Shown here in pieces: positions 36,782-45,830 of a stretch of 64,000 nucleotides of DNA. The notes under the pieces are model-generated. The model ran no database searches, had not been told where the DNA came from, and saw only the letters and a program-made list of their open reading frames with translations. A program made the position numbers and the translations under genes. Position 1 is the first letter of the stretch. Each line of letters begins with the position of its first letter. Source of the stretch: Halorubellus sp034808145 (GTDB lineage Archaea; Halobacteriota; Halobacteria; Halobacteriales; Natrialbaceae); assembly GCF_034808145.1 (NCBI RefSeq), contig NZ_JAXHGM010000012.1, positions 1-64,000 of the forward strand. The letters run 5' to 3'.

Positions 36782-38272
36782 ATGAGTGTGGTTGAGCGGT
36801 TGCCGCGGTTGGAGCCCGGTTTGACTCTCCGGAACGTCCTCCTTGTCGTGTTCTATCTCTGGGCTATCCTCGTGCTAGTTGGTCTCCTCATCTACACGTT
36901 GCCGTTCGTCGTCGCGGTCGTGCTGGGGTTGAATGTGCGTGGGAGCGCGGACCGGTTGTCGGCCATCCCGGGAATCTCGACCGATGGTGGGCTCTCGACT
37001 GCGGTCGTTGCTGGCGGCTATATGCTGTGTCTCTATGGCGTAATCCTGGCACTCGCCTGGGCGACTTCCGCGCCGGCGGCGACACAAACCACTCCCCCAG
37101 CCACCACTATGCCAACGGCGTCAGGGTCGGATGCTACAGTCGCTGCGACAACGCAGACCACGCCGACGACCACCACAGTGGCGAGTACGGTGTCAACGGG
37201 CTCGACAACCACGACAGCTTCCTCAAGCATCTCGACCCAGGCATCGACGACGGACGCGACTGCGACACCGACAGTCGCGACGACCGCGCCACCAACAACG
37301 ACGACGACTGCGACGGTGGCGAGGACAACGACGGCTGCGTCGACGACGGGTAGTGAGCGGCGGACGGAGTGGCAGGTTGATGTGGTGCGGGTCGTGGATG
37401 GGGACACGCTCGAGGTCGCGTTCCCAGATGGGCGCGTTGCGAGGGTGCGACTGTTGGGCGTCGATACGCCCGAGGTGCACACCGGGACGAACCCGAGTGA
37501 GTTCGAGGAGATTCCAGAATCTGACGCTGGGCGTGCGTGGCTTCGGGACTGGGGGCACAAGGCGAGTGACTTCGCTCGGACGCAACTCCAGTCGGAGACA
37601 GTCACCATCCGAACTGATTCGGACGCGGATCGGCGTGGTGCCTACGGACGCCTCTTGGTCTACGTGCGGCATGACGGGGAGTCGTTCAACGAACAGTTGC
37701 TCGCCCAAGGGTACGCGCGAGTGTACGAGAGCTCGTTCAGCAACCGCGAGCACTATTTGGCGCTTGAGGCGACTGCACGGTCGAACGACGTCGGTCTCTG
37801 GAACTACGACCCGCCGACGGAGATCACGACGACGATGACGACCACAACTAGCGTAGCCACGACTGGGACGGGCGAGCTCGTGGTCGTTGATGTGCACGCG
37901 GACGCCGCAGGGAACGATCACGAGAACGAGAATGACGAGTACACCGTCTTCAAGAATGCTGGCGATCGTGAGCTATCCCTTGCTGGGTGGCGTGTCGAAG
38001 ACGAAGCTGACCACGTGTACTACTTCCCGGATATCACGGTTGCGCCTGGGGCGACGGTTACGCTGTACACGGGGTCGGGGACTGATAGTGACACGGCAGT
38101 CTACTGGGGGTCCGACGCTGCAATCTGGAACAACGGCGGTGACACAATCTACGTCTACGACGACTCTGGAAACCTTGAGGTAGAGTACACGTATGGGGCG
38201 CAAGCTGACCAATCGCCGATTCCGCTTGTGGGACTTCTCCTGACAGTGGGAGTGGTCCTACGTCGCCTGTGA
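36782..38272 (+). CDS. membrane-anchored thermonuclease with lamin-tail domain
   Basis: In this 496-aa protein two membrane segments (about residues 19-50 and 73-95) are followed by a Thr/Ser-rich linker to about 195. A staphylococcal-nuclease domain spans about 199-345, with VVDGDTL, RLLGVDTPE and RRGAYGRLLVYV supplying the expected catalytic Arg, Asp/Glu and Arg. A lamin-tail domain (about 362-475, LAGWRVEDEADHVYYFPD) comes next, then a hydrophobic end. The linker should hold the nuclease outside the cell, where it could degrade incoming or environmental DNA. Lamin-tail domains often accompany extracellular nucleases. Confidence 0.85.
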   Translation: MSVVERLPRLEPGLTLRNVLLVVFYLWAILVLVGLLIYTLPFVVAVVLGLNVRGSADRLSAIPGISTDGGLSTAVVAGGYMLCLYGVILALAWATSAPAATQTTPPATTMPTASGSDATVAATTQTTPTTTTVASTVSTGSTTTTASSSISTQASTTDATATPTVATTAPPTTTTTATVARTTTAASTTGSERRTEWQVDVVRVVDGDTLEVAFPDGRVARVRLLGVDTPEVHTGTNPSEFEEIPESDAGRAWLRDWGHKASDFARTQLQSETVTIRTDSDADRRGAYGRLLVYVRHDGESFNEQLLAQGYARVYESSFSNREHYLALEATARSNDVGLWNYDPPTEITTTMTTTTSVATTGTGELVVVDVHADAAGNDHENENDEYTVFKNAGDRELSLAGWRVEDEADHVYYFPDITVAPGATVTLYTGSGTDSDTAVYWGSDAAIWNNGGDTIYVYDDSGNLEVEYTYGAQADQSPIPLVGLLLTVGVVLRRL

Positions 38273-38300
38273 TTCCAGAATCTACCTGAGAGCCGCGGGC

Positions 38301-38374
38301 GATCCACCTGCTCGCAGTGCCGCTGTTCGTGGCTGTGGGCCTGTCCCTCCGCGACAGTCGGCGACTGCGTCGGT
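38301..38374 (+). pseudogene. decayed duplicate of membrane gene 3' end
   Basis: This 74-bp segment matches 35097-35170, the last codons and stop region of the 510-aa membrane gene, with about nine substitutions and no gap in the aligned blocks (for example CACCTGCTCGCAGTG and GTGGCTGTGGGCCTGT). Weaker similarity continues downstream (GGTGTGGACGTGA at both places). It marks an old tandem duplication whose intervening part now carries the nuclease genes. Confidence 0.7.
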
Positions 38375-38673
38375 GCATACTTCGGTACCGGAATCAGGAT
38401 TTGGTCTCAGTCCTCGTCGCCGAATGCAGGGTGTAGGGGGTTGTCAGATAGCGTGGCTGCTACTGACTGTGTCGTGTGGTATCCCGCATTCGGGTGTGGA
38501 CGTGATCTAGCATCTCGTCCATGGTGGGGTTAGTGTACTTGCAGCAAGAAATGCTATGTTCTAACATTACGATTGGTGGTTCTCCGGGATTGGTTTGTAT
38601 GGGTTGATGTGGGCGGATTTGGATTGCTAGTTTGTTGGCAGAACCCTCCGCGGGTATGTCGTAAATCACATGT

Positions 38674-38727
38674 GTTGTCTCATTTCACGAAAGTATTTTA
38701 TACTATAGTTGTGTTTTTTGAGACAAC
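38674..38727. promoter_or_regulatory. promoter framed by a perfect 9-bp inverted repeat
   Basis: GTTGTCTCA (38674-38682) and TGAGACAAC (38719-38727) flank an AT-rich box ATTTTATACT (about 38695-38704). The right arm touches the GTG start at 38728. Binding there would block both TATA and initiation. The HTH product of the gene that follows is the natural candidate, giving autoregulation typical of toxin-antitoxin operons. Confidence 0.65.
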
Positions 38728-39678
38728 GTGTTTTCGAAGAGTCAATTCAGGGTCCTTTCCAATCTCATACAGAACGCCAAGCAAGAGGTCCCAATCAGCA
38801 CCCTCGCATCCCAACTGGACTGGAGCCAAAGCCACACCTCGCGCGTCGTCGACGCACTCGAAACAAACGGCCACCTCCACACCACCAAACGAGGGCGCAA
38901 AAAACGAGTCACCATCGCAGACACCGAACCAATAGAGGACCTCAAACCCCTCCTCACCGAATACGCTCACATCGACTTCGCCGACCACGTCACCGGCGGC
39001 GCCCTCGAAATCCTCTACTATCTCAACCAACCCCGCACCGCAACCGAACTCGCCGACCGAACCACCATCAGTCGCGCCACCGTCTACCGACGCCTCAACG
39101 ACCTCCAATCAGTCGGCATCGTCAACAAAACCAACTCACAGTACGCACTCAACGACGACTTCACCAGCCTCTCCTCGATCGCCCGCAGCCTCGCCCACCA
39201 CGAACACCGCCGCGAAGCCGAACGCCACACCACCGGCGTGAACATAATCTGGGAAACCCACGCCGAATACCTCCTCGCCTGCGACACCCACATCGAGGAC
39301 GCCACGTTCCACCTCACCGGCACTCATCGCTTCGAAGACTACGGCATCCCACTCATCCCCCAAAGCCGCACCCACTACTTCCACTCGGAGCAACCTACCG
39401 CGGTCACGCCCGAAGATCTCGTCTGTCACACCCTCCTCGTCGACGACGGCCCCCGCTCGCAGACCTACTGCCTCCTCCTCCTTGCGCACAAATCCCTCGA
39501 CCACCACGTCCTCCACGATCGTGCCGCCCACTACGAGCCCGAAGCCACACTCCCACTCACCAACACCATCGACAACCTCCTTGCATACCTCGAGACACAA
39601 GGAGCCGACACCACGCCACAACTACCAGCATGGACAGACTTCAAGAGCACCGCCGCTGACTACGGAATCCACCTATGA
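38728..39678 (+). CDS. two-HTH regulator/antitoxin-like protein
   Basis: This 316-aa protein starts at GTG, set by the inverted repeat and TATA spacing. It has two winged-helix-like segments: SKSQFRVLSNLIQNAKQEV with SQSHTSRVVDALETNGHL (about residues 3-60), and GALEILYYLNQPRTATELADRT with RATVYRRLNDLQSVGIV (about 90-130). A C-terminal domain of 180 residues follows. It overlaps the nucleotidyltransferase gene by 4 nt. By analogy with AbiE-type pairs the regulator represses the operon and neutralises the transferase. Confidence 0.7.
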   Translation: MFSKSQFRVLSNLIQNAKQEVPISTLASQLDWSQSHTSRVVDALETNGHLHTTKRGRKKRVTIADTEPIEDLKPLLTEYAHIDFADHVTGGALEILYYLNQPRTATELADRTTISRATVYRRLNDLQSVGIVNKTNSQYALNDDFTSLSSIARSLAHHEHRREAERHTTGVNIIWETHAEYLLACDTHIEDATFHLTGTHRFEDYGIPLIPQSRTHYFHSEQPTAVTPEDLVCHTLLVDDGPRSQTYCLLLLAHKSLDHHVLHDRAAHYEPEATLPLTNTIDNLLAYLETQGADTTPQLPAWTDFKSTAADYGIHL

Positions 39679-40514
39679 GTCCCCGCCCACGATTCGACCG
39701 CGACTACCATCAAACCGAACTCCACCAAATCGCAACCCACCTCCAGACCGACGTCGACGCCTACCTGATCGGTGGCGGCGCAATGTCCATCCGCGACCTC
39801 AAAACAACCACCAAAGACATCGACCTCGTCGTCGCAAACCACGACGCCTTCTCGCGGCTCATGGGGACGCTCAGCGACCTCGGATACGAAGAAGCAACGG
39901 ACCTCGGCGCCGACTACGACAAACTCGGCGCCCGCCACTGCGTCCGAAACGACGAAGGCTGCCAATTCGACGTGTTCCAGCATCAGATCGCGAACAAGCT
40001 CGTGTTCAGCGACGGCATGCAAACCCGAAGCGACCCCTTCATCACAGCCGATACCCTAACAGTCGGCCTCGTCTCGCGCGAAGACATCTTCCTCTTCAAA
40101 TCCGTCGCAGGACGTCCGGACGACATCGAAGACATGGCCACGCTCGTCCAAACCAACCTCGACTTCGACACAATCGAGCACGAAATCCAAACGCAACTCG
40201 AGCTCCTTGGCGGTGAACGCTTCGTGACCTTCATCTCGCAATCCTTGGAGCAACTGGACGAACAAGAAGGCATCCAGACACCACTTGATGATGCTGTTCG
40301 CGACCGTCATCGGAGATACATGGAGGCACTCGAACTCAGGTTAGCACTTGAGGAAACGACGAGCAAACCAGTCTCGACACTTGCAACAGAGATCGGGATT
40401 TCCGAGACCGAGGTCGAACGCCGATTTGAGTACCTCACTCAATTCGGGTTCGCCGAACGGACCGACTCAGGGATACGCGATACAGGGAAGCGAGACGATT
40501 TCGAGGAGTCATAG
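39675..40514 (+). CDS. nucleotidyltransferase-fold protein (AbiEii-like toxin candidate)
   Basis: In this 279-aa protein LIGGGAMSIRDLK (about residues 31-43) followed by TKDIDLVV (about 46-53) is the Gly-Gly/Asp-x-Asp-type nucleotidyltransferase signature (DUF6036/AbiEii-like). The C-terminal end has a further small HTH-like region (VSTLATEIGISETEVERRFEYL). It overlaps the upstream HTH gene by 4 nt. Family members attach nucleotides to tRNA or proteins and arrest growth; that activity is inferred here. Confidence 0.7.
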   Translation: MSPRPRFDRDYHQTELHQIATHLQTDVDAYLIGGGAMSIRDLKTTTKDIDLVVANHDAFSRLMGTLSDLGYEEATDLGADYDKLGARHCVRNDEGCQFDVFQHQIANKLVFSDGMQTRSDPFITADTLTVGLVSREDIFLFKSVAGRPDDIEDMATLVQTNLDFDTIEHEIQTQLELLGGERFVTFISQSLEQLDEQEGIQTPLDDAVRDRHRRYMEALELRLALEETTSKPVSTLATEIGISETEVERRFEYLTQFGFAERTDSGIRDTGKRDDFEES

Positions 40515-40914
40515 GCTGAGATACACCCCGGCCGGAAGAAGACGACCAAGAAGTGACCTACTGGGTGGGTTTGTTGTGGGTGTTTTGTTTAGCGCCCTCG
40601 AAACCAATTCTAAGACAATCAATCAAGATGTTCTTGACTTAGCGAGGTGCTGAATGAGCTAATGAAAAGCAGCTACAACCTCCTCGACGACGCACCGAGC
40701 AAGTTCGCGCCCATCAAACATGACGGACCCGTCTGCGAATAAGGCTGTCAAGCCACACGAAGCCGATAGCGTTCTCACTGAAGTCACTAGCAAAGATTGG
40801 TACCAGGTGTCCAAAGCACAGGAACCACTGCATCCCGTCGAACGACCGGACGTCGAGCTCCTATACCCAAGCGATAGTGCGTACTCGGAACTCGAGTTAT
40901 CTCCTGTCGACTCC
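40515..40914. other. region without a convincing gene
   Basis: Two overlapping opposite-strand ORFs occur (plus strand from 40720, minus strand ending at 40659). Both also run through the methyltransferase 3' end and neither shows a motif, so neither is called. The minus-strand end (ADGSVMFDGRELARCVVEEV) could be the remnant of a gene tail. Confidence 0.4.
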
Positions 40915-41706
40915 CTATGTCGATTCCATTTCGGGGTCGAAGTTGAGCAGCAGCCGTTCAGTGGTGTCCACGGCGTGGCCCTGTTTCCCGCTGCCCATGG
41001 AGAAGTGGCTGTCACGCGTCACCACCGGCAGCCCAGTAGCCGATTCTGGTAAGTCAGCGTACGAGCAGAGACACCGTCCCTCTAGGTCTCGGAGTGCCGC
41101 CACGAGCTCGTCATGGTCGATCTTGCTGGCCGGGTAGTAGTCTTCCTTCCCGACGTAGGGTGGGTCGCAGTAGAAGACGGTGTCGGGGCTGTCGTACTTC
41201 TCGAACACGGCCTGCCAGTCGAGGTTCTCGATGGTGACGGCATCGAAGCGGTGGGCGAAGTCCTCAAGCCGGTCGAGTTTGTTCGCGTACGATGTCGCGG
41301 AACAGGACACCTTGCTGGTCGCGAACCCGCTGGGCGAATCATAGCCCGCCCCCCACTGGGTGTACCGGAGGTAGAAGAACCGGCCCGCACGCTTGACCGC
41401 ATCCTTTGGGCGATAGCCTTGGTAGTACTTGCGCGCCCACTCGCTGTGAATCTCACGCGAGTACGGCACCTGCTCCAACCACGCCACGAGCGCATCACAG
41501 TCCTCGCGCAGGACCTCGAAGAACTGGACGAGGTCCCTATCGCGGTCGTTGTAGACCTCCACGTCACTCGAGCCCGGATTCTTGTTGGCAAGCAAGCCGG
41601 CGGCGCCGCCGAACACCTCCACGAAACACGTGTGCTCAGGAACGTAGTCGAGAATCCAGGAGGCGTGCCTGGATTTGCCGCCTGGGAACGGGAAGACCGC
41701 GCTCAT
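40915..41706 (-). CDS. D12-class adenine DNA methyltransferase, copy 2
   Basis: This 263-aa protein has the order of D12 (Dam-like) enzymes: PFPGGKSRHASWIL (motif X, about residues 6-19), FVEVFGGAAGLL (motif I, about 28-39) and catalytic DPPY at 181-184. It is divergent in sequence from the Dam-like enzyme at 44568 and lacks an intact nuclease neighbour, so it may be an orphan, or the survivor of a system with the broken nuclease at 43254-44413. It shares a 4-nt overlap with the small gene upstream. Confidence 0.8.
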   Translation of the reverse strand: MSAVFPFPGGKSRHASWILDYVPEHTCFVEVFGGAAGLLANKNPGSSDVEVYNDRDRDLVQFFEVLREDCDALVAWLEQVPYSREIHSEWARKYYQGYRPKDAVKRAGRFFYLRYTQWGAGYDSPSGFATSKVSCSATSYANKLDRLEDFAHRFDAVTIENLDWQAVFEKYDSPDTVFYCDPPYVGKEDYYPASKIDHDELVAALRDLEGRCLCSYADLPESATGLPVVTRDSHFSMGSGKQGHAVDTTERLLLNFDPEMEST

Positions 41707-41975
41707 TGCGGGACCTCCTGAACGCCGAACTGACCGATGACGGCGGTCGCCCAGTCCGGCTGGGTCGTGTCCCCCTGGGAGGCAGCCGTCAGTTGGCCGT
41801 TGTCATAGCGCGCTTGGAACTCGAGTGCGGCGCCCGTGGGCGAGGCTGCCAGCTGGTATTCAATCGTGGTGGTGTCATGCTCCAACCGAAGGCACCGATT
41901 CCCCCGCGTGGTTGGTTCGAGAGTAGCGGTCACAGTCACGCCCGCAGCCGTCTCACAGATAGTTTGACGCAGCAT
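41703..41975 (-). CDS. small protein upstream of methyltransferase
   Basis: This is a 90-aa acidic beta-rich protein (GVTVTATLEPTTRGNRCLRLEHDTTTIEYQL). Its stop overlaps the methyltransferase ATG by 4 nt, so the two are coupled. GTG 41981 is an alternative start. No family recognised; it may be an accessory or a halovirus-derived gene. Confidence 0.6.
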   Translation of the reverse strand: MLRQTICETAAGVTVTATLEPTTRGNRCLRLEHDTTTIEYQLAASPTGAALEFQARYDNGQLTAASQGDTTQPDWATAVIGQFGVQEVPQ

Positions 41976-42101
41976 CACCACCAGCTACTCCCAGGGCGCG
42001 TATCAATTGGCAATCGAGCCTGCCAGACGTGCCACCAACAGCTGCTCACCACCCAGGAAGCGCGTCTCAGACGACCCCGCTATCAGGCGCCTGTAGCAGT
42101 A

Positions 42102-43103
42102 TTAAGTGGTGGTGCGGTATCGTGTGGTGGGGCCGGCGCCGGTCTTCTCGATGAGGTTCTCGCGGCGCATTGCTGCCAGATAGTTCCGGAGGGTGCGCCG
42201 AGCGTTGGGATCACTGGCTCGGTCCTCGTAGGTCTGGTAGAGCGGTTCTGGCTCGATAGTCTCGTGTTCGGCGATAATCTCGTAGAGGAGTCGCTGGTCG
42301 GTGCCGAGTTTGTCGACGTACCGGCTGGCTATCTCCTTGCGCGCGGAGCCGTGGACAGCTGTGATGGTGTCGGTGGTGATGGTGGGCTGGCGCATGGTCT
42401 GGCAGCGTTTCGCCGCTCGCCGCAAGAGCGCGATGCCGAGGCGGGCGTTGCCGGCTGCGATATCGGCCATCTCGTTGAGGACGCCGTCGCCGAGGGCGTT
42501 GGGGTGGAGGCCGACGTCGGCGCGGTGCGCGAGGATGTCCATGAGCTCTTGGTGCGTGTAGGCATCGAATTCGAGGGGGTGGAAGCTGCGGAGGCGGTTC
42601 GTGACGCGGATGTCGGCGTTCATGAAGAGGTCGTCTGCGGTGACGGTGATGAGGACGAGTGTGACGTGCGGGAGTTCATACAGGGTGTGGATGAGGCCTT
42701 TGTCTTCGAGCACGTCGGCTTCGTCGAGGACGGCGACGAGTGTGCCGTCGAGTTGGCGGAGTGATTCGACGAGGTTCGCTTGGATGCCACCACGGGGATC
42801 AAGAGGCGCCGAGCGGCCGGTATCACGCACGAGGGTGGCGAGGGCGCCGGTGGGGGAGTTGGCGCTGATGCAGTTGACGTAGGCGGTCTCGATGTCGAGG
42901 GTTTGGCGTTCGAGGTCGTTGAGGACGTGTTTGGTGGTGCTGGTCTTGCCGACGCCTGAGGGGCCGGTGATGAGGAGGTCCTCGCCGATGTCGCCTTTCG
43001 CGAGGGGTTCGAGCGCGTTGGTCAGGACGTCGACCTCGCCGTCGCGATGCACGAGCTCTTGTGGGATGAAGCGTTGGCGGAGGGCGCGGGCATCTGTAAT
43101 CAT
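42102..43103 (-). CDS. orc: Orc1/Cdc6 family replication initiator
   Basis: This 333-aa protein begins MITDARALRQRFIPQEL, followed by HRDGEVDVLTNAL, the usual Orc1/Cdc6 opening. Walker A is GPSGVGKT (47-54), Walker B LVAVLDEADVL (about 122-132), and a winged-helix C-terminal domain ends the protein (RTLRNYLAAMRRENLIEKTG). Haloarchaeal plasmids and islands carry many such genes, and each often pairs with a nearby origin. No clear origin recognition box was found beside this one. The TATA box at 43128-43138 fits a leaderless transcript from the ATG. Confidence 0.85.
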   Translation of the reverse strand: MITDARALRQRFIPQELVHRDGEVDVLTNALEPLAKGDIGEDLLITGPSGVGKTSTTKHVLNDLERQTLDIETAYVNCISANSPTGALATLVRDTGRSAPLDPRGGIQANLVESLRQLDGTLVAVLDEADVLEDKGLIHTLYELPHVTLVLITVTADDLFMNADIRVTNRLRSFHPLEFDAYTHQELMDILAHRADVGLHPNALGDGVLNEMADIAAGNARLGIALLRRAAKRCQTMRQPTITTDTITAVHGSARKEIASRYVDKLGTDQRLLYEIIAEHETIEPEPLYQTYEDRASDPNARRTLRNYLAAMRRENLIEKTGAGPTTRYRTTT

Positions 43104-43127
43104 TGCACCCAACCGGTCAGTGATCCG

Positions 43128-43138
43128 GGAGTAAATAA
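43128..43138 (-). promoter_or_regulatory. TATA-like box of the orc gene
   Basis: On the minus strand the sequence CTTATTTACTC lies about 25-35 bp upstream of the ATG at 43103, the expected distance for a leaderless haloarchaeal transcript. Confidence 0.5.
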
Positions 43139-43189
43139 GCGAGCCGGGCGCAGTGAAAGTGAAAGTAAAACCCAGAACCATCACAGGAA

Positions 43190-43204
43190 GCGTTCAGCGA
43201 ACGC
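43190..43204. repeat. 6-bp inverted repeat upstream of orc
   Basis: GCGTTC and GAACGC are separated by three bases. It lies in the 150-bp gap between orc and the broken nuclease gene, next to GTGAAAGTGAAAGTAAA. It could be part of an initiator-binding site but does not match the usual haloarchaeal origin box. Confidence 0.35.
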
Positions 43205-43253
43205 CACACCACCTATCACCCGATACCGACAGTGCGGGTTGGATGGGTGCGGT

Positions 43254-44413
43254 CTAGTGGTCAGTGAGGGTGCTAGTGAAGGCTGGGGTTTCGGGGGTGG
43301 CGTCGTACTGACGGAACGTGACTCGGTCGCGAGTGTGGTCGCTGAGTGACGCGCCGAAGGCAGTGGCGTACTTGGGTGCGAGCATCCCGACGTCGAAGGC
43401 GTCCGGGTCGGGGTCGAGATAGTGGGTTGCCATCTTGTCAATCGCGGTTCGATACCGCTCGATTTGGCCAGCATCACCATCCTGCCCGCTACTCGCAGCC
43501 GTGTACTTGAGCTCGAGAATGCGCTGCGGGTACAGGCCCTCTTCGAAGTCGCTGTGGTAGTAGGCGATGTCGACGGCGTCGACTTGCATCGGTTTCAACG
43601 GCGAAATCGGGGCTTGTCGGACCACACTCTCATCCGAGTCTGGCTGGAGAGCCGCCGGGAGTAAGGCTGGGTTGGCGATGACGCTCGCTTCGAGATGGCT
43701 TCACTCGTCAACGTGTCACGGGAGAGCGATTGGACGCCATACCGTGGATGGTATGGTTCGAGCGCGCTCGCATCCAGCGACACATCGGGGACGTCCACCT
43801 CGGCCGCGTCGGGGTCGTATGTCTCAGTACTCTGCTGGAGTTGATTGTGGAGGATGTGTGTTTCGCCGGGGCCGAGCGGGACGAAGCCGCTGCCGCGGAT
43901 GGTGTTAGATTGGAAGGGGAATGGGTAGTCGCCGAGTTCGAAGTAGAGGTCGTCGGAGCGGATCATCGCGCCCGCGTCAGGCACGCTCGTATCGAACCGG
44001 ATGAGGAACGGCTGGGCGTAGGTCGCGGTTCCGTTCCGCGTTTGCCGTTCGAACGTCCCAGGAGTGCCGTCGGCTGCGGCGGTGAAATCGCTTCGCGTGG
44101 TTTCGTCCCAGCCGAGGCCGGCGTCCGCGCGTCGCCCCATCGGGCTGGTTGGACCATTCAGATAGAAGGCACCCGTGTCCTGCGGGCCGTCGCTCTGGAT
44201 TTGCCCGCCGTAGTAGATCGTACGGTTGCGGAAAAAGAAGACGTGGGTGCCGGGGCGGGCGCAGGCGTAGTCGGCGAGGATCTTGTAGTGGTTGCTGGAA
44301 TGATGGACTGCGTCATCGAGTTGCGCGCCTTGGTGTTGGCTGAAGACGCCTTCGCGGAGGTATAACGCGAGGGACCGCTCATCTTCAAGCGTGATAAACA
44401 AACCGTTGGGCAT
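43254..44413 (-). pseudogene. nuclease gene broken by one frameshift
   Basis: The 5' part from ATG 44413 (MPNGLFITLEDERSLALYL) reads well to about 43690, ending with SLSRDTLTSEAI. A second frame then continues through IANPALLPAAL and VDAVDIAYYHSDFEEG to ILELKYTAASSG and ends at 43254. Joined, the protein has an N-terminal domain containing HYKILADYACARPGTHVFFFRN and a C-terminal PD-(D/E)XK-like core (Asp in AVDIAYYH, Glu-Leu-Lys in ILELKY). One indel near 43680-43700 separates them. It may be a dead restriction enzyme beside orphan methyltransferases, or a sequencing error. Confidence 0.6.
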
Positions 44414-44567
44414 CGGCCTAGCCCTCCACAGTCCCCGTGTTTCAACCCATCGGCCAGCCAGCGCGAAGCGTACGCGGCCACCCACCCTGCCGGCGCATCC
44501 GTGCGTGCCAGAGTGGCGCCAGGAGTAAGACTAGGCGGCGCGTGGTGGGCGTGCGTCCGTTGGGGGG

Positions 44568-45500
44568 TTAGTTTGTGTAGTCGGTGAGGCCTTGTTGGGT
44601 GGGGCCGCGTTGGTCAGTTGGGGCGATGGTGGTGGCGATGATTTCGTCGACTTCGTCGCGGTTGGTGCCGTCGCTATTGATGGCGCGGGTGGCGCCTTCG
44701 ACCTCGACGTGGAAGCCGGCGTCGTCGTAGAGGTCGTACATGACGCCGCTGTTGCTGAGGATGACGTGGACGCCGCGGTCGTCGAGTTCAGATGCCACGT
44801 CGAGGAGGCGTTGTTGGTCGGTTTGGTCGAAGCCGTCCTGGCTGTAGTCGGTGAAGTAGGCGGTGGCGCTCATCGGCTTGTATGGGGGGTCGAAGTAGAC
44901 GAGGTCACCGGCGGTCGCGGCGTCGAGGATATACTCGAAGTCGTCGTTATGGATGGTGGTGTCTTCGAGGATGCGGCTGGCGGTTGTGATACGGTCGGCT
45001 TGGACCCAGTCGGGGTTGGTGTAGCTGCCGATGGGGACGTTGAAGCCGCCGGAGTTGTTCTCCCGGTAGAGGCCGTTGTAGCAGGTGCGGTTGAGATAGA
45101 GGAGGAGGGCGGCTTCCCTTAGGGCGTCGAAGTCCTCGCCGTATGGGCGCTTGTTGAAGAGGGCGCGAGCTTGGTAGTAGAATTCGTCGATGGCTTTGCC
45201 TTTGTGATTGGTGTCGTGGTACTCTAAGTCCGGATTGGGGTCGGCGTCTGGGTCGCGGAATTCGGTGTCGAGGAGTTCGATGAGGTCTGTTGGATTGTCG
45301 CGGACTTGTTTGTAGAAGTTGACGAGGCGGGGGTTGGTGTCGTTGATGGTGCCGTCCTCGGGTTCGAGGTCGAAGAAGAGGGCGCCGCCGCCGAAGAATG
45401 GTTCGTGAAAGTGCGTGTAGTCGGTAGTGGGGAAGCGGGCTTTGAGTTCGTCGAGGAGTTGGCGTTTGCCGCCTGCCCATTTGAGAACCGGGTCTGCCAT
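44568..45500 (-). CDS. dam: Dam-like (D12) adenine methyltransferase of DpnII-type system
   Basis: This 310-aa protein has motif X KWAGGKRQLL (about residues 7-16), motif I EPFFGGGALFF (about 33-43) and catalytic DPPY at 204-207, plus NRTCYNGLYREN, the conserved Dam/DpnIIA helix. Start ATG 45500 was chosen over the longer frame. It stands divergently from a small winged-helix gene and 330 bp from a DpnII-like endonuclease, so it most likely protects GATC sites by N6-adenine methylation. Confidence 0.85.
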   Translation of the reverse strand: MADPVLKWAGGKRQLLDELKARFPTTDYTHFHEPFFGGGALFFDLEPEDGTINDTNPRLVNFYKQVRDNPTDLIELLDTEFRDPDADPNPDLEYHDTNHKGKAIDEFYYQARALFNKRPYGEDFDALREAALLLYLNRTCYNGLYRENNSGGFNVPIGSYTNPDWVQADRITTASRILEDTTIHNDDFEYILDAATAGDLVYFDPPYKPMSATAYFTDYSQDGFDQTDQQRLLDVASELDDRGVHVILSNSGVMYDLYDDAGFHVEVEGATRAINSDGTNRDEVDEIIATTIAPTDQRGPTQQGLTDYTN

Positions 45501-45605
45501 TACACGTTGGTAGCTGCCCCATGTGTGATAAACTCCCCGTTCAAGATGCATTGAACGGCCGCGGCTCCACGTACAACTAAGTCACCCACTCACCGCTAGC
45601 CACGT

Positions 45606-45830
45606 GTGGCAGACGAACGCGACGCCAACACCGGCCAATACAACGAACAATACCCCCGCAAGGCCTTCCTAACTGCGATCACGACCACCGACCCCCCAAC
45701 CACCTCCAACATCGCCGACGCAGTCGGCTGCTCATACGACCTGGCATACCGCCGCCTCACCAACCTCGCCGACACCGACCACGTCACCAACACGGACGTC
45801 GGCGGCACCTACCTCTGGCACCGCGACTAG
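45606..45830 (+). CDS. small winged-helix protein, candidate controller
   Basis: This 74-aa protein starts at GTG. TTSNIADAVGCSYDLAYRRLTNLADTDHVTNTDVGGTYLW is a classic helix-turn-helix and wing. The gene lies between dam (divergent) and the endonuclease (convergent, overlapping at the 3' ends by 4 nt). In type II systems a small HTH protein in this position often times expression of the endonuclease. Confidence 0.7.
   Translation: MADERDANTGQYNEQYPRKAFLTAITTTDPPTTSNIADAVGCSYDLAYRRLTNLADTDHVTNTDVGGTYLWHRD

Noticed and set aside
40720..41052. 110-aa plus-strand ORF
   Set aside because: Its second half is the reverse strand of the D12 methylase 3' end and the first half shows no family signature.
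42004..43260. replication origin beside orc
   Set aside because: Only a 6-bp inverted repeat and short GTGAAA repeats were found; no long G-rich origin boxes in opposed orientation.
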